A program made the position numbers and the translations under genes. The notes below the pieces were generated by a model, which was not told where the DNA came from, searched no databases, and saw only the letters and a program-made list of their open reading frames with translations. From contig NZ_JABIOQ010000015.1 of NCBI RefSeq assembly GCF_018698455.1, forward strand, positions 1 through 40,355: a stretch of 40,355 nucleotides of DNA, given 5' to 3'. Of this stretch, positions 8,758 through 17,503 are shown one piece after another (position 1 is the first letter of the stretch; every line of letters starts with the position of its first letter). The DNA comes from Sulfurimonas sp. (GTDB lineage: Bacteria; Campylobacterota; Campylobacteria; Campylobacterales; Sulfurimonadaceae).

Positions 8758-10119
8758 CTAAGCATGGCCCTTCAGAAGAGTTGCCCAATACTCTTTTTTT
8801 GTCTCATAAAGGTCATATTTCCATAAACTCTCACTTGAAAGTTGAGACATTTTTGTGTTCTCTACTAAACCTTGATAGTCAAACTCTACTAGAATTATTT
8901 TTCCAAATGCAACTTTAATTGGACAGACTGAATAGCCTGTGAATTTTTCGATAAGTTTAGTTTTAGTAATTACAGAGAGTAGGTTTTTCTCAATAATAAG
9001 AGCTTGTGCCGCAACAGTAGCGACCGTTTTACCAAGAGGAGTTCCACAGATGTCTCCTATGCCAAATATATTTGGATACTTAGAGTGCTGAAGGGTCTCA
9101 AGATCAACATCTAACCATCCTTTAAAATGTCCATCTTCTACTGCAAGTTCTGATTCTCTAATATCTTTTGTCGCTGACATAGGGGGAACTATATGGATAT
9201 AATCATAGTGCATTTTTACAATTTCTGTTTTTTTAGTAATACTTTCCCACTCTTGAAAATCTGGATCCCAACCAGTTTTAATTTCATACTTATGTTGATA
9301 GGTTGCAATCTTCTTTTTAGTATCTATCTCTATTAGGTTATGGCGAAATTTAGTTTGAAGAGAAAGGTACTCTTTTTGAACTAAATGAAGTCTTTTATCT
9401 ACATCTTTTAATCCAAAAAGTCGTTTTGAATTTGTAGTGTAAGTTAGCTTAGCACTTAAAGAGTGCTTTTGTAGATAGTCTGCAGTAAGGTAGGCCATTT
9501 TTTGTGCAACTGCTCCACATTTTACAGGAGTATTTGGCATGGTATAAAGGATATGAATATCTTTATTTTTCGCTTCTTCTTGGATAGACTCAAACCATTT
9601 TAGAGTTGAACTGCCACCTTTAGCCGTTCCTTTATCTGTATCATTGAGATAAACACTTGCAATATTTTTGGTACCTATGTCTTCTTTATGTAATCCCTTT
9701 ATCCATTCATAGTGATACTCAAGTCCTGTTGCAACTATGAGATAGTCATATTCTACTGTTTGTCCATCTTGTGTAGTAATAGAGTTCATCTGGGGTGCAT
9801 AAGATTTGACTTTATCTTTTATCCAGATTACATCTTTTGGTATATAGTTACTGTTATTTTTGATGATTTCATCTGTTTCATAGACTCCAGCCGCAACATA
9901 TACTTGACCAGGTTGGTAAATATGCTTTTCATTAGGGGCAATAATAGTAATTTTTGGATTATGGAATATTTTTGAGAGTTTAGTGAGGATAGTAATAGCA
10001 CCAGTTCCTCCACCTATAATGAGAATCCGTGGAGAAGGAGAAGACTTTGAAGCATACAGAAGTGATGCGACTAAAGGTGAAAGACTAAGAAGCCTTATTG
10101 CCTTACGCCTAGTAATCAT
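8758..10119 (-). CDS. sqr: Sulfide:quinone oxidoreductase-like flavoprotein with Tat-type leader
   Basis: A 453-residue FAD-dependent oxidoreductase of the SQR/flavocytochrome c sulfide dehydrogenase family. SQR oxidises sulfide to sulfane sulfur and passes electrons to quinone at the membrane. The start is set at ATG 10119, giving ITRRKAIRLLSLSPLVASLL: twin arginines at 4-5 and a hydrophobic stretch, hence a likely Tat leader. Other signs are the FAD Rossmann motif GGGTGA (36-41), Cys201 in PVKCGAVAQK, Cys358 in FGIGDICGTP (at or near the two redox cysteines of human-type SQR), and YSVCPIK…EFDY near the end. The two-cysteine pattern resembles type II (eukaryote-like) SQR more than the classical type I. 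It overlaps the preceding gamma-carbonic anhydrase gene by 11 bases. An FCSD flavoprotein subunit without its cytochrome is the main alternative. Confidence 0.8.
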   Translation of the reverse strand: MITRRKAIRLLSLSPLVASLLYASKSSPSPRILIIGGGTGAITILTKLSKIFHNPKITIIAPNEKHIYQPGQVYVAAGVYETDEIIKNNSNYIPKDVIWIKDKVKSYAPQMNSITTQDGQTVEYDYLIVATGLEYHYEWIKGLHKEDIGTKNIASVYLNDTDKGTAKGGSSTLKWFESIQEEAKNKDIHILYTMPNTPVKCGAVAQKMAYLTADYLQKHSLSAKLTYTTNSKRLFGLKDVDKRLHLVQKEYLSLQTKFRHNLIEIDTKKKIATYQHKYEIKTGWDPDFQEWESITKKTEIVKMHYDYIHIVPPMSATKDIRESELAVEDGHFKGWLDVDLETLQHSKYPNIFGIGDICGTPLGKTVATVAAQALIIEKNLLSVITKTKLIEKFTGYSVCPIKVAFGKIILVEFDYQGLVENTKMSQLSSESLWKYDLYETKKEYWATLLKGHA

Positions 10120-10630
10120 TTTTAAAGTCCACATATCGCAGTGCACCTGCATAAAGTTCTGCGACTTCTGCATCTGTTAACTCTCTTACAAATTTAGCGG
10201 GACTTCCCATAATAAGTGAACGCGGAGGAAAAACTTTTCCTTTAGTAACAAGTGAACCAGCACCAACTATGCTTTCTGTACCTATGACAGCATTATCTAG
10301 TATAGTTGCACTCATACCAATGAGACAGGCATTTTCAATTGTACAACCATGAAGCATAACTCTGTGACCAATTGTTACATCATCACCTATTATAGTGGGA
10401 CTTCCATCACTTCTATCTGCTTTTTTATGATGAGTAATGTGTACCATACTTAAATCTTGAATACTTGTTCTTGAACCAATAGTAATATAATGAACATCGC
10501 CTCGAACAACTGTTCCAAACCAGATAGATGAGTCTTCACCTATTGTAACATCTCCAATGACATCACAAGATGGTGCTAACCAAGTATTCTTACCTATAGT
10601 TGGTGTCGTACCCTTAAAAGTATGTATCAT
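10109..10630 (-). CDS. Gamma-carbonic anhydrase family protein
   Basis: A 173-residue left-handed beta-helix protein with repeated hexapeptides (for example IGEDSSIW, IGSRTSI, IGDDVTI, IGTESIV). Zinc-binding histidines fit MVHITHH and GHRVMLHGC, as in YrdA/PaaY/gamma-CA proteins, which are trimeric with metal sites at subunit interfaces. A carbonic anhydrase role would suit an autotroph, but many members have no proven activity. Its ATG is one base after the ppk stop, and its 3' end overlaps the sqr-like gene by 11 bases, so the three genes form one operon. Confidence 0.88.
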   Translation of the reverse strand: MIHTFKGTTPTIGKNTWLAPSCDVIGDVTIGEDSSIWFGTVVRGDVHYITIGSRTSIQDLSMVHITHHKKADRSDGSPTIIGDDVTIGHRVMLHGCTIENACLIGMSATILDNAVIGTESIVGAGSLVTKGKVFPPRSLIMGSPAKFVRELTDAEVAELYAGALRYVDFKNDY

Positions 10631-10631
10631 A

Positions 10632-12734
10632 TTAACCCTCGTCTGCTTTATAAATTTTTGAACTTAACATTGCTATATGTGTTGAAGACTCTTTTTTAGA
10701 AGCCTTGGAAATACGGTTTACATAGTCTTCCATGTGTTTATGGTTGTCGAGAGCTTTATCTGAAGTGTTTTTCACTTTAATGTAAGAACCATCACTTTGA
10801 AGTTCATGCGAACGAGCACTATCAGAACATTGAAGGCTTAGTATTTGTTTGATTTTATCCCCAGAAGCTTCATCTTTTATAGCTGTTAAAAGTTCTATTC
10901 GTCTCACAAGATTTCTTGGCATCCAATCAGCACTTGATATATAAACTTGTGATGCATCATTTTTAAAGTAAAAAGTACGAGGATGCTCTAAATATTTTCC
11001 TAAAATAGAAAAAACACGGATATTTTCACTGATACCCTCAAGTCCTGGTTTTAAACAACAGATACCACGAACGATAAGACTGACTTTCACACCAGCTTGA
11101 CTTGCTTTATAAAGGGCACGGATAACATCTTCATCAACAAGAGAGTTTATCTTAGCAATAATTTCTCCATTTTCTCCTTGTCGCGTTTCATTATGGATAA
11201 GAGATAAAATTTTTGGTTTTATCTGTGAGGGTGCCATATAAAGCTCATTAAGTTTCCCTTTTTTACTAAATCCCGTGAGAAAATGGAAGAAACGAGTAAG
11301 GTCATTGGTAATCTCATCTTTACTTGTCATATAGGACATATCAGTATATATCTTAGCTGTTGCAGGATTATAGTTACCTGTCCCTAAGTGTGCATACTGT
11401 TTGAGCTTTCCATTTTTACGTCGTGTAATAAGAGTGGCTTTAGCATGAACTTTAAAACCTTTTATTCCATAGATCACATGTGCTCCTGACTTTTCAAGTG
11501 CCTTAGCCCAAAGAAGATTGTTCTCTTCATCAAATCTAGCTTTAAGTTCAACCATTACTGTTACTTGTTTACCCCTTTCACTCGCGTTCATAAGGGCTTG
11601 AACAATCGGCGAGTTAGTACCTGAACGATAAAGAGTCATCTTAATTGAAACTACATCAGGGTCTTTACTAGCGTTTTGTATTAACCTTACAACGGGTTCA
11701 AAACTTTCATAAGGATGATATAAAAGAATGTCTTGCTTTTCCAAAGTAGTGAAAATATTTTCAGTATTATCTAACGGTGGAAGATTTTTTGGTTTAAAAG
11801 GTGGTGCTAAAAGATGTGCAAAGTTTTTATTACCTACTATTTCCCATAGGCTAGAGATATTTAAAAAAGTATGAAACTTATATATATCATCTTTATAAAC
11901 ATTAGTATGACGGTTAAAAAAGTTAATAATTTCATCATCCGCGTTTGAACCAACTTCAAGTCTTACCATTTCACCTTTACGGCGAAGTTTGAGACCTTCT
12001 TCTAAAATCTCCATAAAATCATCAGCTTCTTCTTCTTCTATGGCAATATCTGCATTTCTTGTAACTCTAAACGCAGCATTTTTTAGAAGTGTAAATCCTG
12101 GAAATAATTCTTCAACATGTTGTGCAACAACAGATTCAACTGGGATATAAACGCCATCACTAAGTTCTACAAATCTTTTTAATACACGTGGTATTCGAAT
12201 GAGACCAAAATGTTCAATTGAAGCATCATCACAATCTTGGAGTTTAACTATTAGCCCAAAACTTAAATTGTTTAGATGAGGAAAAGGATGTGTAGCATCA
12301 ATCGCAATAGGAATGATAACCGGGTAAATGTTTTCATTAAAAAATTTATTAAGAAAATTCTTTTCATTTTGATTTACATCATCATAGCTTTTCACACTAA
12401 TTCCCTCAGGAATAAGTTTTTTTAGAATCTCACTACGACAATGTTCAACAACTTGTTGTTCTTGATGAAGATAAGATCGAATCTCTAGGAGTTGCTGAAG
12501 GGGAGTGAGTTTGTCAGCTCCTGAGACGATAATACCTGCAGCAAAAAGTTTTTTTAGACCAGCAACACGAATCATATAAAATTCGTCAAGATTAGTTCCA
12601 TAGATTGCTAGAAACTTTAAACGCTCAAGAAGTGGTAGTGACTCATCTTGTGCTTGTTTAAGAACCCGAGTGTTAAATTGGAGCCAAGAAAGCTCACGAT
12701 TATTATAAAGATTTGGGTTTTTAAGATTATGCAT
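10632..12734 (-). CDS. ppk: Polyphosphate kinase 1
   Basis: A 700-residue PPK1, which reversibly makes polyphosphate from ATP at the inner membrane face. The N domain begins NRELSWLQFNTRVL, a family hallmark. The catalytic C-terminal domains carry the two histidines: FKVHAKATLI (matching the E. coli His435 segment, the phosphorylated residue) and AHLGTGNYNPATAKIYTD (the His454 segment). ARFDEENNLLWAK and the VSLIVRGICCLKPG segment complete the phospholipase D-like fold. Its length is normal. A TTTAGGTCC segment upstream of ATG 12734 gives only a weak SD. It is the first gene of the ppk / gamma-CA / sqr-like run, with gaps of 1 and overlaps of 11 bases. Confidence 0.96.
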   Translation of the reverse strand: MHNLKNPNLYNNRELSWLQFNTRVLKQAQDESLPLLERLKFLAIYGTNLDEFYMIRVAGLKKLFAAGIIVSGADKLTPLQQLLEIRSYLHQEQQVVEHCRSEILKKLIPEGISVKSYDDVNQNEKNFLNKFFNENIYPVIIPIAIDATHPFPHLNNLSFGLIVKLQDCDDASIEHFGLIRIPRVLKRFVELSDGVYIPVESVVAQHVEELFPGFTLLKNAAFRVTRNADIAIEEEEADDFMEILEEGLKLRRKGEMVRLEVGSNADDEIINFFNRHTNVYKDDIYKFHTFLNISSLWEIVGNKNFAHLLAPPFKPKNLPPLDNTENIFTTLEKQDILLYHPYESFEPVVRLIQNASKDPDVVSIKMTLYRSGTNSPIVQALMNASERGKQVTVMVELKARFDEENNLLWAKALEKSGAHVIYGIKGFKVHAKATLITRRKNGKLKQYAHLGTGNYNPATAKIYTDMSYMTSKDEITNDLTRFFHFLTGFSKKGKLNELYMAPSQIKPKILSLIHNETRQGENGEIIAKINSLVDEDVIRALYKASQAGVKVSLIVRGICCLKPGLEGISENIRVFSILGKYLEHPRTFYFKNDASQVYISSADWMPRNLVRRIELLTAIKDEASGDKIKQILSLQCSDSARSHELQSDGSYIKVKNTSDKALDNHKHMEDYVNRISKASKKESSTHIAMLSSKIYKADEG

Positions 12735-12815
12735 TATAAGGACCTAAAGAGTAGTTTTAATAAATTATAGCGAATTTTAGAGAATTGATTTAAAAGGAAG
12801 TCTCTTAAGTACCGC

Positions 12816-14021
12816 TTATCGGACTATTCGAGTACCTTTATCGTTAGTAGAGTGGTAAATTGTAACACCATGTTTACGAGCATAGTACTTCATTAATAAT
12901 TTTTGTAAGGTAGGCTCTATTGAAGGTGTAAACCAAGCATTATTACTACTTGCAAGAACAAAGTTGACATCATCACTATATATCTCAGAGGATGTGGCTT
13001 CATAACAGATGGCATTTCTAAACTTTATACCCTGAATTATAAAATCGGTAGGCTTGTCTGCATGCACAAAGTCGCTTGCACCATGAAAAAAAGTATCATT
13101 TATGATTTTTTGAGCAAATTTCGGTAGTGGAATATACTCTCCAAAAGGGAGTAAAACTACTTTTTTTGCTATTTGATACTCACCATTAGTAAACATATAT
13201 GTAACATTATAAGATTTATCATCTTCGCGAAGAAGTGAACCAACAACAATAGTGATTTTATCTGACTTTTGTAGAAGTTCATTTATAAGTACAGGATTTT
13301 TATTCATGTATAAAGGAAAAACAGACTCAGGAAAGAGAACAATATCCACTTTCTCTTGAATTGCTTTATCAATATCTTTAAATATCATACTCGTAGTTGG
13401 AAGAAGACTTTCTCTTTTCCATTTTGCTTCTTGCTTTATATGTGTTTGTACAAGTTTTATTTTTAATGGAGCATCATTTTGAGGTGGGTAGCCATAATTA
13501 AATGCGACTAAGAGAAGTAGTAAAGGTGTGTATTTTAGTTTATCTTTTAGAAACGATGGCAATGATAGAGCAAGTAAAATAGCAATAAATTGATACTTAT
13601 AAACTCCAAAATAGCTATCGACAAAGAGAAGTTCAATTTGCATCCAGTTGTTTCCTAAAGGTTCAAAGAAACTAAGTAAAAAAAGTAAAAATGCTCGAAT
13701 ATAGACTTGTTTACTAAAAGCTAATGGAGCAAAAAAGAGCATATAAAAAAGTCCAAAAATAACAGTTACAATTGATTCCATGTAACCAACACCCTGATAC
13801 TTAAAACTATAACCAACCCAGTAGAACCAAAAAAGACCTATGAAAAAACCAGCAATAAGTACAGATTTCTTGGGTATATAGAGAAAAAGAGCAATGGCAA
13901 TAAGCCCAAATAAAGAGTTTATAAGCTTGTTTGTTAGCTCATACTCTTCAAAATAAATAAAGGCACTGAAAAAGAGAGCTGTCAAAAGACCTAGTAAAAT
14001 TGTTTGTAAAAGTTTATTCAT
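12816..14021 (-). CDS. lnt: Apolipoprotein N-acyltransferase (Lnt)
   Basis: A 401-residue inner-membrane enzyme that adds the third acyl chain to the N-terminal cysteine of lipoproteins. The first ~185 residues form about six membrane helices; the rest is the periplasmic nitrilase-like domain. Catalytic positions are visible: Glu in FPESVF, Lys following the GSLLRED segment, and Cys in NAICYEA. It is shorter than E. coli Lnt (512), as in other Campylobacterota. It is divergent from yajC, the same arrangement as in C. jejuni as I recall it. Its substrates include lipoproteins such as the LptE-like protein encoded in this window. Confidence 0.92.
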   Translation of the reverse strand: MNKLLQTILLGLLTALFFSAFIYFEEYELTNKLINSLFGLIAIALFLYIPKKSVLIAGFFIGLFWFYWVGYSFKYQGVGYMESIVTVIFGLFYMLFFAPLAFSKQVYIRAFLLFLLSFFEPLGNNWMQIELLFVDSYFGVYKYQFIAILLALSLPSFLKDKLKYTPLLLLLVAFNYGYPPQNDAPLKIKLVQTHIKQEAKWKRESLLPTTSMIFKDIDKAIQEKVDIVLFPESVFPLYMNKNPVLINELLQKSDKITIVVGSLLREDDKSYNVTYMFTNGEYQIAKKVVLLPFGEYIPLPKFAQKIINDTFFHGASDFVHADKPTDFIIQGIKFRNAICYEATSSEIYSDDVNFVLASSNNAWFTPSIEPTLQKLLMKYYARKHGVTIYHSTNDKGTRIVR

Positions 14022-14031
14022 AATGAAATTG

Positions 14032-14045
14032 TACTAAATTTAGTA
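14032..14045. promoter_or_regulatory. 14-bp palindrome between divergent lnt and yajC
   Basis: TACTAAATTTAGTA is a perfect palindrome 11 bases before the lnt start and 21 bases before the yajC -10 box. It could be an operator or part of the promoters. A+T-rich palindromes also arise by chance. Confidence 0.3.
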
Positions 14046-14065
14046 GCGTATTAGTATAAGTTTTG

Positions 14066-14071
14066 TATAAT
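14066..14071 (+). promoter_or_regulatory. Probable -10 box of the yajC-secD-secF operon
   Basis: TATAAT preceded by TTTTG lies 36 bases before the yajC ATG, with SD AAAGGAAG (14091-14098) between. No -35 is evident. Confidence 0.55.
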
Positions 14072-14106
14072 TGCCACAAATTTTATTAACAAAGGAAGTT
14101 ATAGAT

Positions 14107-14373
14107 ATGGAAATCATCTCTCAACTATTACCATTCGTATTTTTAATCGCAATTATGTATTTTGTGATTATTCGCCCACAACAAAAAGAGGCAAAAAACA
14201 AAAAAGCAATGATCGAAGCTCTTGCAAAAGGTGACAAAGTTGTTACTGCTGGTGGTTTTATAGTGACTATTCACAAGGTTGAAGAAACATTTTTAAGTGT
14301 TAAACTCAACAATGACGTAGTCAGTAAAATAACAAAAGATTCTGTTCTTAAAAAGTTCGAGGATGAAGCTTAA
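14107..14373 (+). CDS. yajC: Preprotein translocase subunit YajC
   Basis: An 88-residue single-pass membrane protein of the Sec accessory complex SecDF-YajC. Residues ~6-24 are the membrane helix (LLPFVFLIAIMYFVIIRPQ), followed by the family signature RPQQKEAKNKKAM and GDKVVTAGGFIVTIHKV. ATG 14107 is chosen because it follows AAAGGAAG and matches the family length; the open frame begins 12 codons earlier. Its 3' end overlaps secD by 11 bases. Confidence 0.95.
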   Translation: MEIISQLLPFVFLIAIMYFVIIRPQQKEAKNKKAMIEALAKGDKVVTAGGFIVTIHKVEETFLSVKLNNDVVSKITKDSVLKKFEDEA

Positions 14374-15928
14374 TTATCGCATAGTTATTTTCGCACTTGC
14401 GATAGCTTTTGGTGTATTTTTTTCAATTCCTTCTCTGTTACAAACAGAAGAAGGAAAAAAAGTAACTCTAGGTTTAGATCTACAAGGTGGACTTCATATG
14501 CTTCTTGGTGTAAAAACTGAAGAAGCTGTATCCTCTCGTATGAAATCTATGGCAGCAAGTGTGAAACACTTTGCTGGTCGAAATGACATCCTTATAGATG
14601 GACTTGCTTTCAATGAAAAAAATGTGCAATTCGAAGTCTTAGATAGCGATGATATACTTACAATAGATGAGTTTTTAAAAGATTTTGAAGGGATTAATAT
14701 CTCTAAGGATTCTTTAGTTATTTCTATCTCCTTAACACCAGCAGAAATATTAAAAACTCAAAAAGAATCAGTATCTCAAGCGATTGAAACTATTAGAAAT
14801 AGACTTGATCAGTTTGGTCTTTCTGAACCAGTTGTCGCTCGTCAGGGTGATGAAAAAATCTTAGTAGAGTTAGCCGGTATAAAAACACAAGAAGAAGAAC
14901 AGCGTGCTCGTGAGCTGATAAGTCGTGCTGCAAAGCTTGAGCTTATGGCAGTTGATGAAGACAGAAATGCTCGTGTTTATAACATGAGTGAAGCAGATGC
15001 AGCTGAGTATGGTGACATTATTTTAAATGATGTTAAAAATCCTTCTATAAAGTATCTTGTACATGAGATTCCAGTTTTAGATGGCGGTATGCTTACTGAT
15101 GCTTCTATGGGATTTGATGAAAATAACCGTCCACTTATTAACTTCAAGTTAAATGCAGAGGGTGCCGAAATATTTGGTGACTTTACTGGTCGTAGTGTTG
15201 GTAAGCGCTTAGCCGTTGTTTTAGATGGTAAAGTGTATTCAGCACCTAACATCAATGAACGTATTGGTGGTGGTTCAGGTCAAATAAGTGGAAACTATAC
15301 TGTCATGGAAGCAAAAGATTTATCGATTGCTCTTCGTTCTGGTGCACTTTTAGCTCCTATTTATCTTATGGAAAAACGTTCAGTTGGTCCAAGTTTAGGT
15401 GCAGATAGTATTAAAGCTTCACTAGTAGCACTTATAGGTGGTTTTATACTTGTTATCATTTTTATGGTTTTTTATTATCGTTTAGCCGGTGTAATTGCAA
15501 ATATCGCACTTATCGCAAACTTACTTATTCTTTTAGCTGTTATGAGCCTTTTTGGGGCAACATTAACACTTCCTGGTATGGCCGGAATTGTACTTACTGT
15601 TGGTATGGCAGTTGATGCGAATGTTATCATCTCAGAGAGAATTAGAGAACTGATTTATGAGGGTAAAAGTATGCATAAAGCTATAGAAGAGGGTTATGCA
15701 AACGCAATGAGAGCAATACTCGATGCAAACATTACTACTCTTATCGCTTCTGTTGTCCTGTATGCTTATGGAACAGGTGCAATTAAAGGTTTCGCAATAA
15801 CTATGAGTATTGGTATCTTAGCTTCTATGCTTACTGCTATTTTAGGTACACATGGAATTTACGAGATGTTAGAAAATAGAATTGTAAAAAGTAAAAACAA
15901 CCGTTTATGGTTTGGGATTAAAGGGTAA
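14363..15928 (+). CDS. secD: Protein translocase subunit SecD
   Basis: A 521-residue RND-type membrane protein that uses the proton gradient to help pull preproteins through SecYEG. It has an N-terminal helix, the signature LGLDLQGGLHMLLGV (about 37-51), a large periplasmic domain with IRNRLDQFGLSEPVVARQG, and five helices in the C-terminal third, including GMAVDANVIISERIREL. It is translationally coupled to yajC by an 11-base overlap and is followed after two bases by secF. Confidence 0.97.
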   Translation: MKLNYRIVIFALAIAFGVFFSIPSLLQTEEGKKVTLGLDLQGGLHMLLGVKTEEAVSSRMKSMAASVKHFAGRNDILIDGLAFNEKNVQFEVLDSDDILTIDEFLKDFEGINISKDSLVISISLTPAEILKTQKESVSQAIETIRNRLDQFGLSEPVVARQGDEKILVELAGIKTQEEEQRARELISRAAKLELMAVDEDRNARVYNMSEADAAEYGDIILNDVKNPSIKYLVHEIPVLDGGMLTDASMGFDENNRPLINFKLNAEGAEIFGDFTGRSVGKRLAVVLDGKVYSAPNINERIGGGSGQISGNYTVMEAKDLSIALRSGALLAPIYLMEKRSVGPSLGADSIKASLVALIGGFILVIIFMVFYYRLAGVIANIALIANLLILLAVMSLFGATLTLPGMAGIVLTVGMAVDANVIISERIRELIYEGKSMHKAIEEGYANAMRAILDANITTLIASVVLYAYGTGAIKGFAITMSIGILASMLTAILGTHGIYEMLENRIVKSKNNRLWFGIKG

Positions 15929-15930
15929 TT

Positions 15931-16902
15931 ATGGAATTTTTTAAATATACAAGAACCTTTAATTTTATGGGACGTTCTAAGGGTGCTATGGCATTTTCAA
16001 TAGCGATACTTTTAGCTTCATATGTACTTCTTTTTACTAAGGGTTTAAACTATGGTGTTGATTTTGCTGGTGGAACCGTTGTACAAGTAAAGTATGATAC
16101 GGTAGCCCCTATTGATAAAATGAGAGACAGTTTTAAAGGCAATGACATTTTTAATGGTGCTTCAATCAGTGAATTTGGTTCACCAGAGGAAGTTATCATC
16201 CGTATGAAAACAAGTAGTGGTAATGTAACTACTGATGTGGGTGATATAACTCGCGAGGCACTCAAAGGAAGCGGAAATTTTGAGATTCGTCGTGTAGACA
16301 TTGTTGGACCAAAGGTTGGAAATGAACTTAAAGAAAAAGGGATTATGTCCCTTGTTCTAGCAGCTATAGGAATTTTGATTTATGTGGCGTTTAGATTTGA
16401 GTGGCGTTTCGCTGTTGCTTCTATTGTAGCACTTGTTCATGATATCTCTATAGCATTGGGCGCTATAACACTTGTTGGTTTAGATGTCAACTTAGATGTT
16501 CTAGCCGCACTTTTAACTATTTTAGGATACTCACTTAATGATACTATTATTGTATTTGATCGTATCCGTGAAGGTGTTATAAAGGGTAGAAGCAGAGACT
16601 TAGCAGATACTATTAATGAATCTGTAACGAGAACATTAGCTAGAACTACTTTAACATCTTTAACAACTTTCTTTGTTGTTTTTACTCTGTTTATGTTTGG
16701 CGGAGAGATTATTCACGCTTTTGCATTTACTCTTTTAGTGGGTGTAGTCGTTGGAACATATTCTTCAATTTTTGTAGCAAGTCCAATACTTTTATGGTTC
16801 GGATTTAGTGTGAAAAATTATCATAATAAACTGGCACAAAAAGAACAAAGAAACACAGAGAAACAGAGAATGCGTGATCAGTATGACTCTGGAGTAGTTT
16901 AG
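15931..16902 (+). CDS. secF: Protein translocase subunit SecF
   Basis: A 323-residue partner of SecD with six membrane helices. Signatures are GLNYGVDFAGGTVVQVKY near residues 36-53, the periplasmic IRRVDIVGPKVGNELKEKG, and GYSLNDTIIVFDRIREG in the membrane core. The charged tail (about 285-323) is rich in Lys, Gln and Arg. It is the last gene of the yajC-secD-secF unit. Confidence 0.97.
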   Translation: MEFFKYTRTFNFMGRSKGAMAFSIAILLASYVLLFTKGLNYGVDFAGGTVVQVKYDTVAPIDKMRDSFKGNDIFNGASISEFGSPEEVIIRMKTSSGNVTTDVGDITREALKGSGNFEIRRVDIVGPKVGNELKEKGIMSLVLAAIGILIYVAFRFEWRFAVASIVALVHDISIALGAITLVGLDVNLDVLAALLTILGYSLNDTIIVFDRIREGVIKGRSRDLADTINESVTRTLARTTLTSLTTFFVVFTLFMFGGEIIHAFAFTLLVGVVVGTYSSIFVASPILLWFGFSVKNYHNKLAQKEQRNTEKQRMRDQYDSGVV

Positions 16903-16903
16903 A

Positions 16904-16909
16904 TATAAT
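16904..16909 (+). promoter_or_regulatory. -10-like box before the structured leader
   Basis: TATAAT directly after the secF stop, in A+T-rich sequence, would start an RNA near 16916 that includes the folded element at 16947-17030. There is no recognisable -35. Confidence 0.4.
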
Positions 16910-16946
16910 ATAAATTGTAAAATAAGAAAAAGGCATAAATACCGTT

Positions 16947-17030
16947 GAGCTTTTCGCTGAGAAAAACCAAGGGGTAATGTAGATGAAGGGATCAAGTTAC
17001 TCTTGAGGGTATACTCCCGACATCGTGATT
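16947..17030 (+). promoter_or_regulatory. Structured leader RNA upstream of a small membrane protein gene
   Basis: Several helices can be drawn. TTTTC (16951-16955) pairs with GAAAA (16961-16965). A nested set joins GATG (16982-16985) with CATC (17021-17024), GGGA (16988-16991) with TCCC (17015-17018), and TCAAG (16992-16996) with CTTGA (17002-17006). AAT (16976-16978) may pair with ATT (17028-17030). The segment is richer in G and C than its flanks and ends 11 bases before SD AAGGA. CTGAGA, GTAAT and GAAGGGATCAAG recall pieces of a thiamine pyrophosphate riboswitch, but the 5' GGGGTGC strand and the GAACCTGATC segment are missing, so I do not assign it to that class. Confidence 0.45.
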
Positions 17031-17053
17031 AAATAAAATTAAGGAATAAGATA

Positions 17054-17392
17054 ATGGATTGGGGTAAAGTAATATATGTATTTTTTTCGTTAATGAGTTT
17101 AACTTCTATAGCGGGGTTTTTATATGACCATACTGCTATTTCTTTGTTTATAGCAGCGAGTGTTAATCTTATAAGTACAGTTCTCAAAATAGGTGTTAGA
17201 AACCTGCTTTCAGCAGAACTATTAGCATCTTCTCTTGTAGCAGACTTACATCTTATACCTGCATTTATATTTTTTGTAATTGTTGGCAATGTGCAATGGG
17301 CGATAGCTCTTGCAATAGGTGCACTTATTGCAAATGTGTTCTCTATGGGACTTGTCTATGTAGAGAGCTTAAAAACAAAAGAAGAGTACTAA
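17054..17392 (+). CDS. Small integral membrane protein (DUF6394-like)
   Basis: A 112-residue protein with about four hydrophobic segments (roughly 5-23, 28-45, 68-84 and 85-103) and a short charged C-terminus. Function unknown. I believe it belongs to DUF6394, a family seen in Campylobacterota. It sits between secF and leuS, where H. pylori also has a small membrane protein (HP1548, from memory). ATG 17054 follows AAGGA at 17041-17045. The structured leader just upstream suggests post-transcriptional control. Confidence 0.8.
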   Translation: MDWGKVIYVFFSLMSLTSIAGFLYDHTAISLFIAASVNLISTVLKIGVRNLLSAELLASSLVADLHLIPAFIFFVIVGNVQWAIALAIGALIANVFSMGLVYVESLKTKEEY

Positions 17393-17471
17393 CAATTTGT
17401 ACACTAAATAAGTAAAGTCCATTTAGTTACGCTCGCGCCGCTAAGGCGACTTTTTGGCTAAAGCCATTATA

Positions 17472-17498
17472 AAAGAAAACAACTAAATTGTTTTCTTT
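17472..17498 (+). terminator. Terminator-like hairpin before leuS
   Basis: An 11-bp perfect stem (AAAGAAAACAA against TTGTTTTCTTT) with loop CTAAA; the descending arm is T-rich. It lies between the small membrane protein gene and leuS. Upstream, CGCC/GGCG (17436-17439 and 17445-17448) followed by TTTTT is a second, weaker candidate. Confidence 0.5.
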
Positions 17499-17503
17499 AA
17501 AGA

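Noticed and set aside
16941-17030. Thiamine pyrophosphate riboswitch before the small membrane protein gene
   Set aside because: CTGAGA and GAAGGGATCAAG are suggestive, but the 5' GGGGTGC strand and the GAACCTGATC segment are missing, and CAAG pairs with a downstream CTTG instead.
17421-17470. Dispersed REP-like element before leuS
   Set aside because: It contains short hairpins, but no second copy was found in this window.
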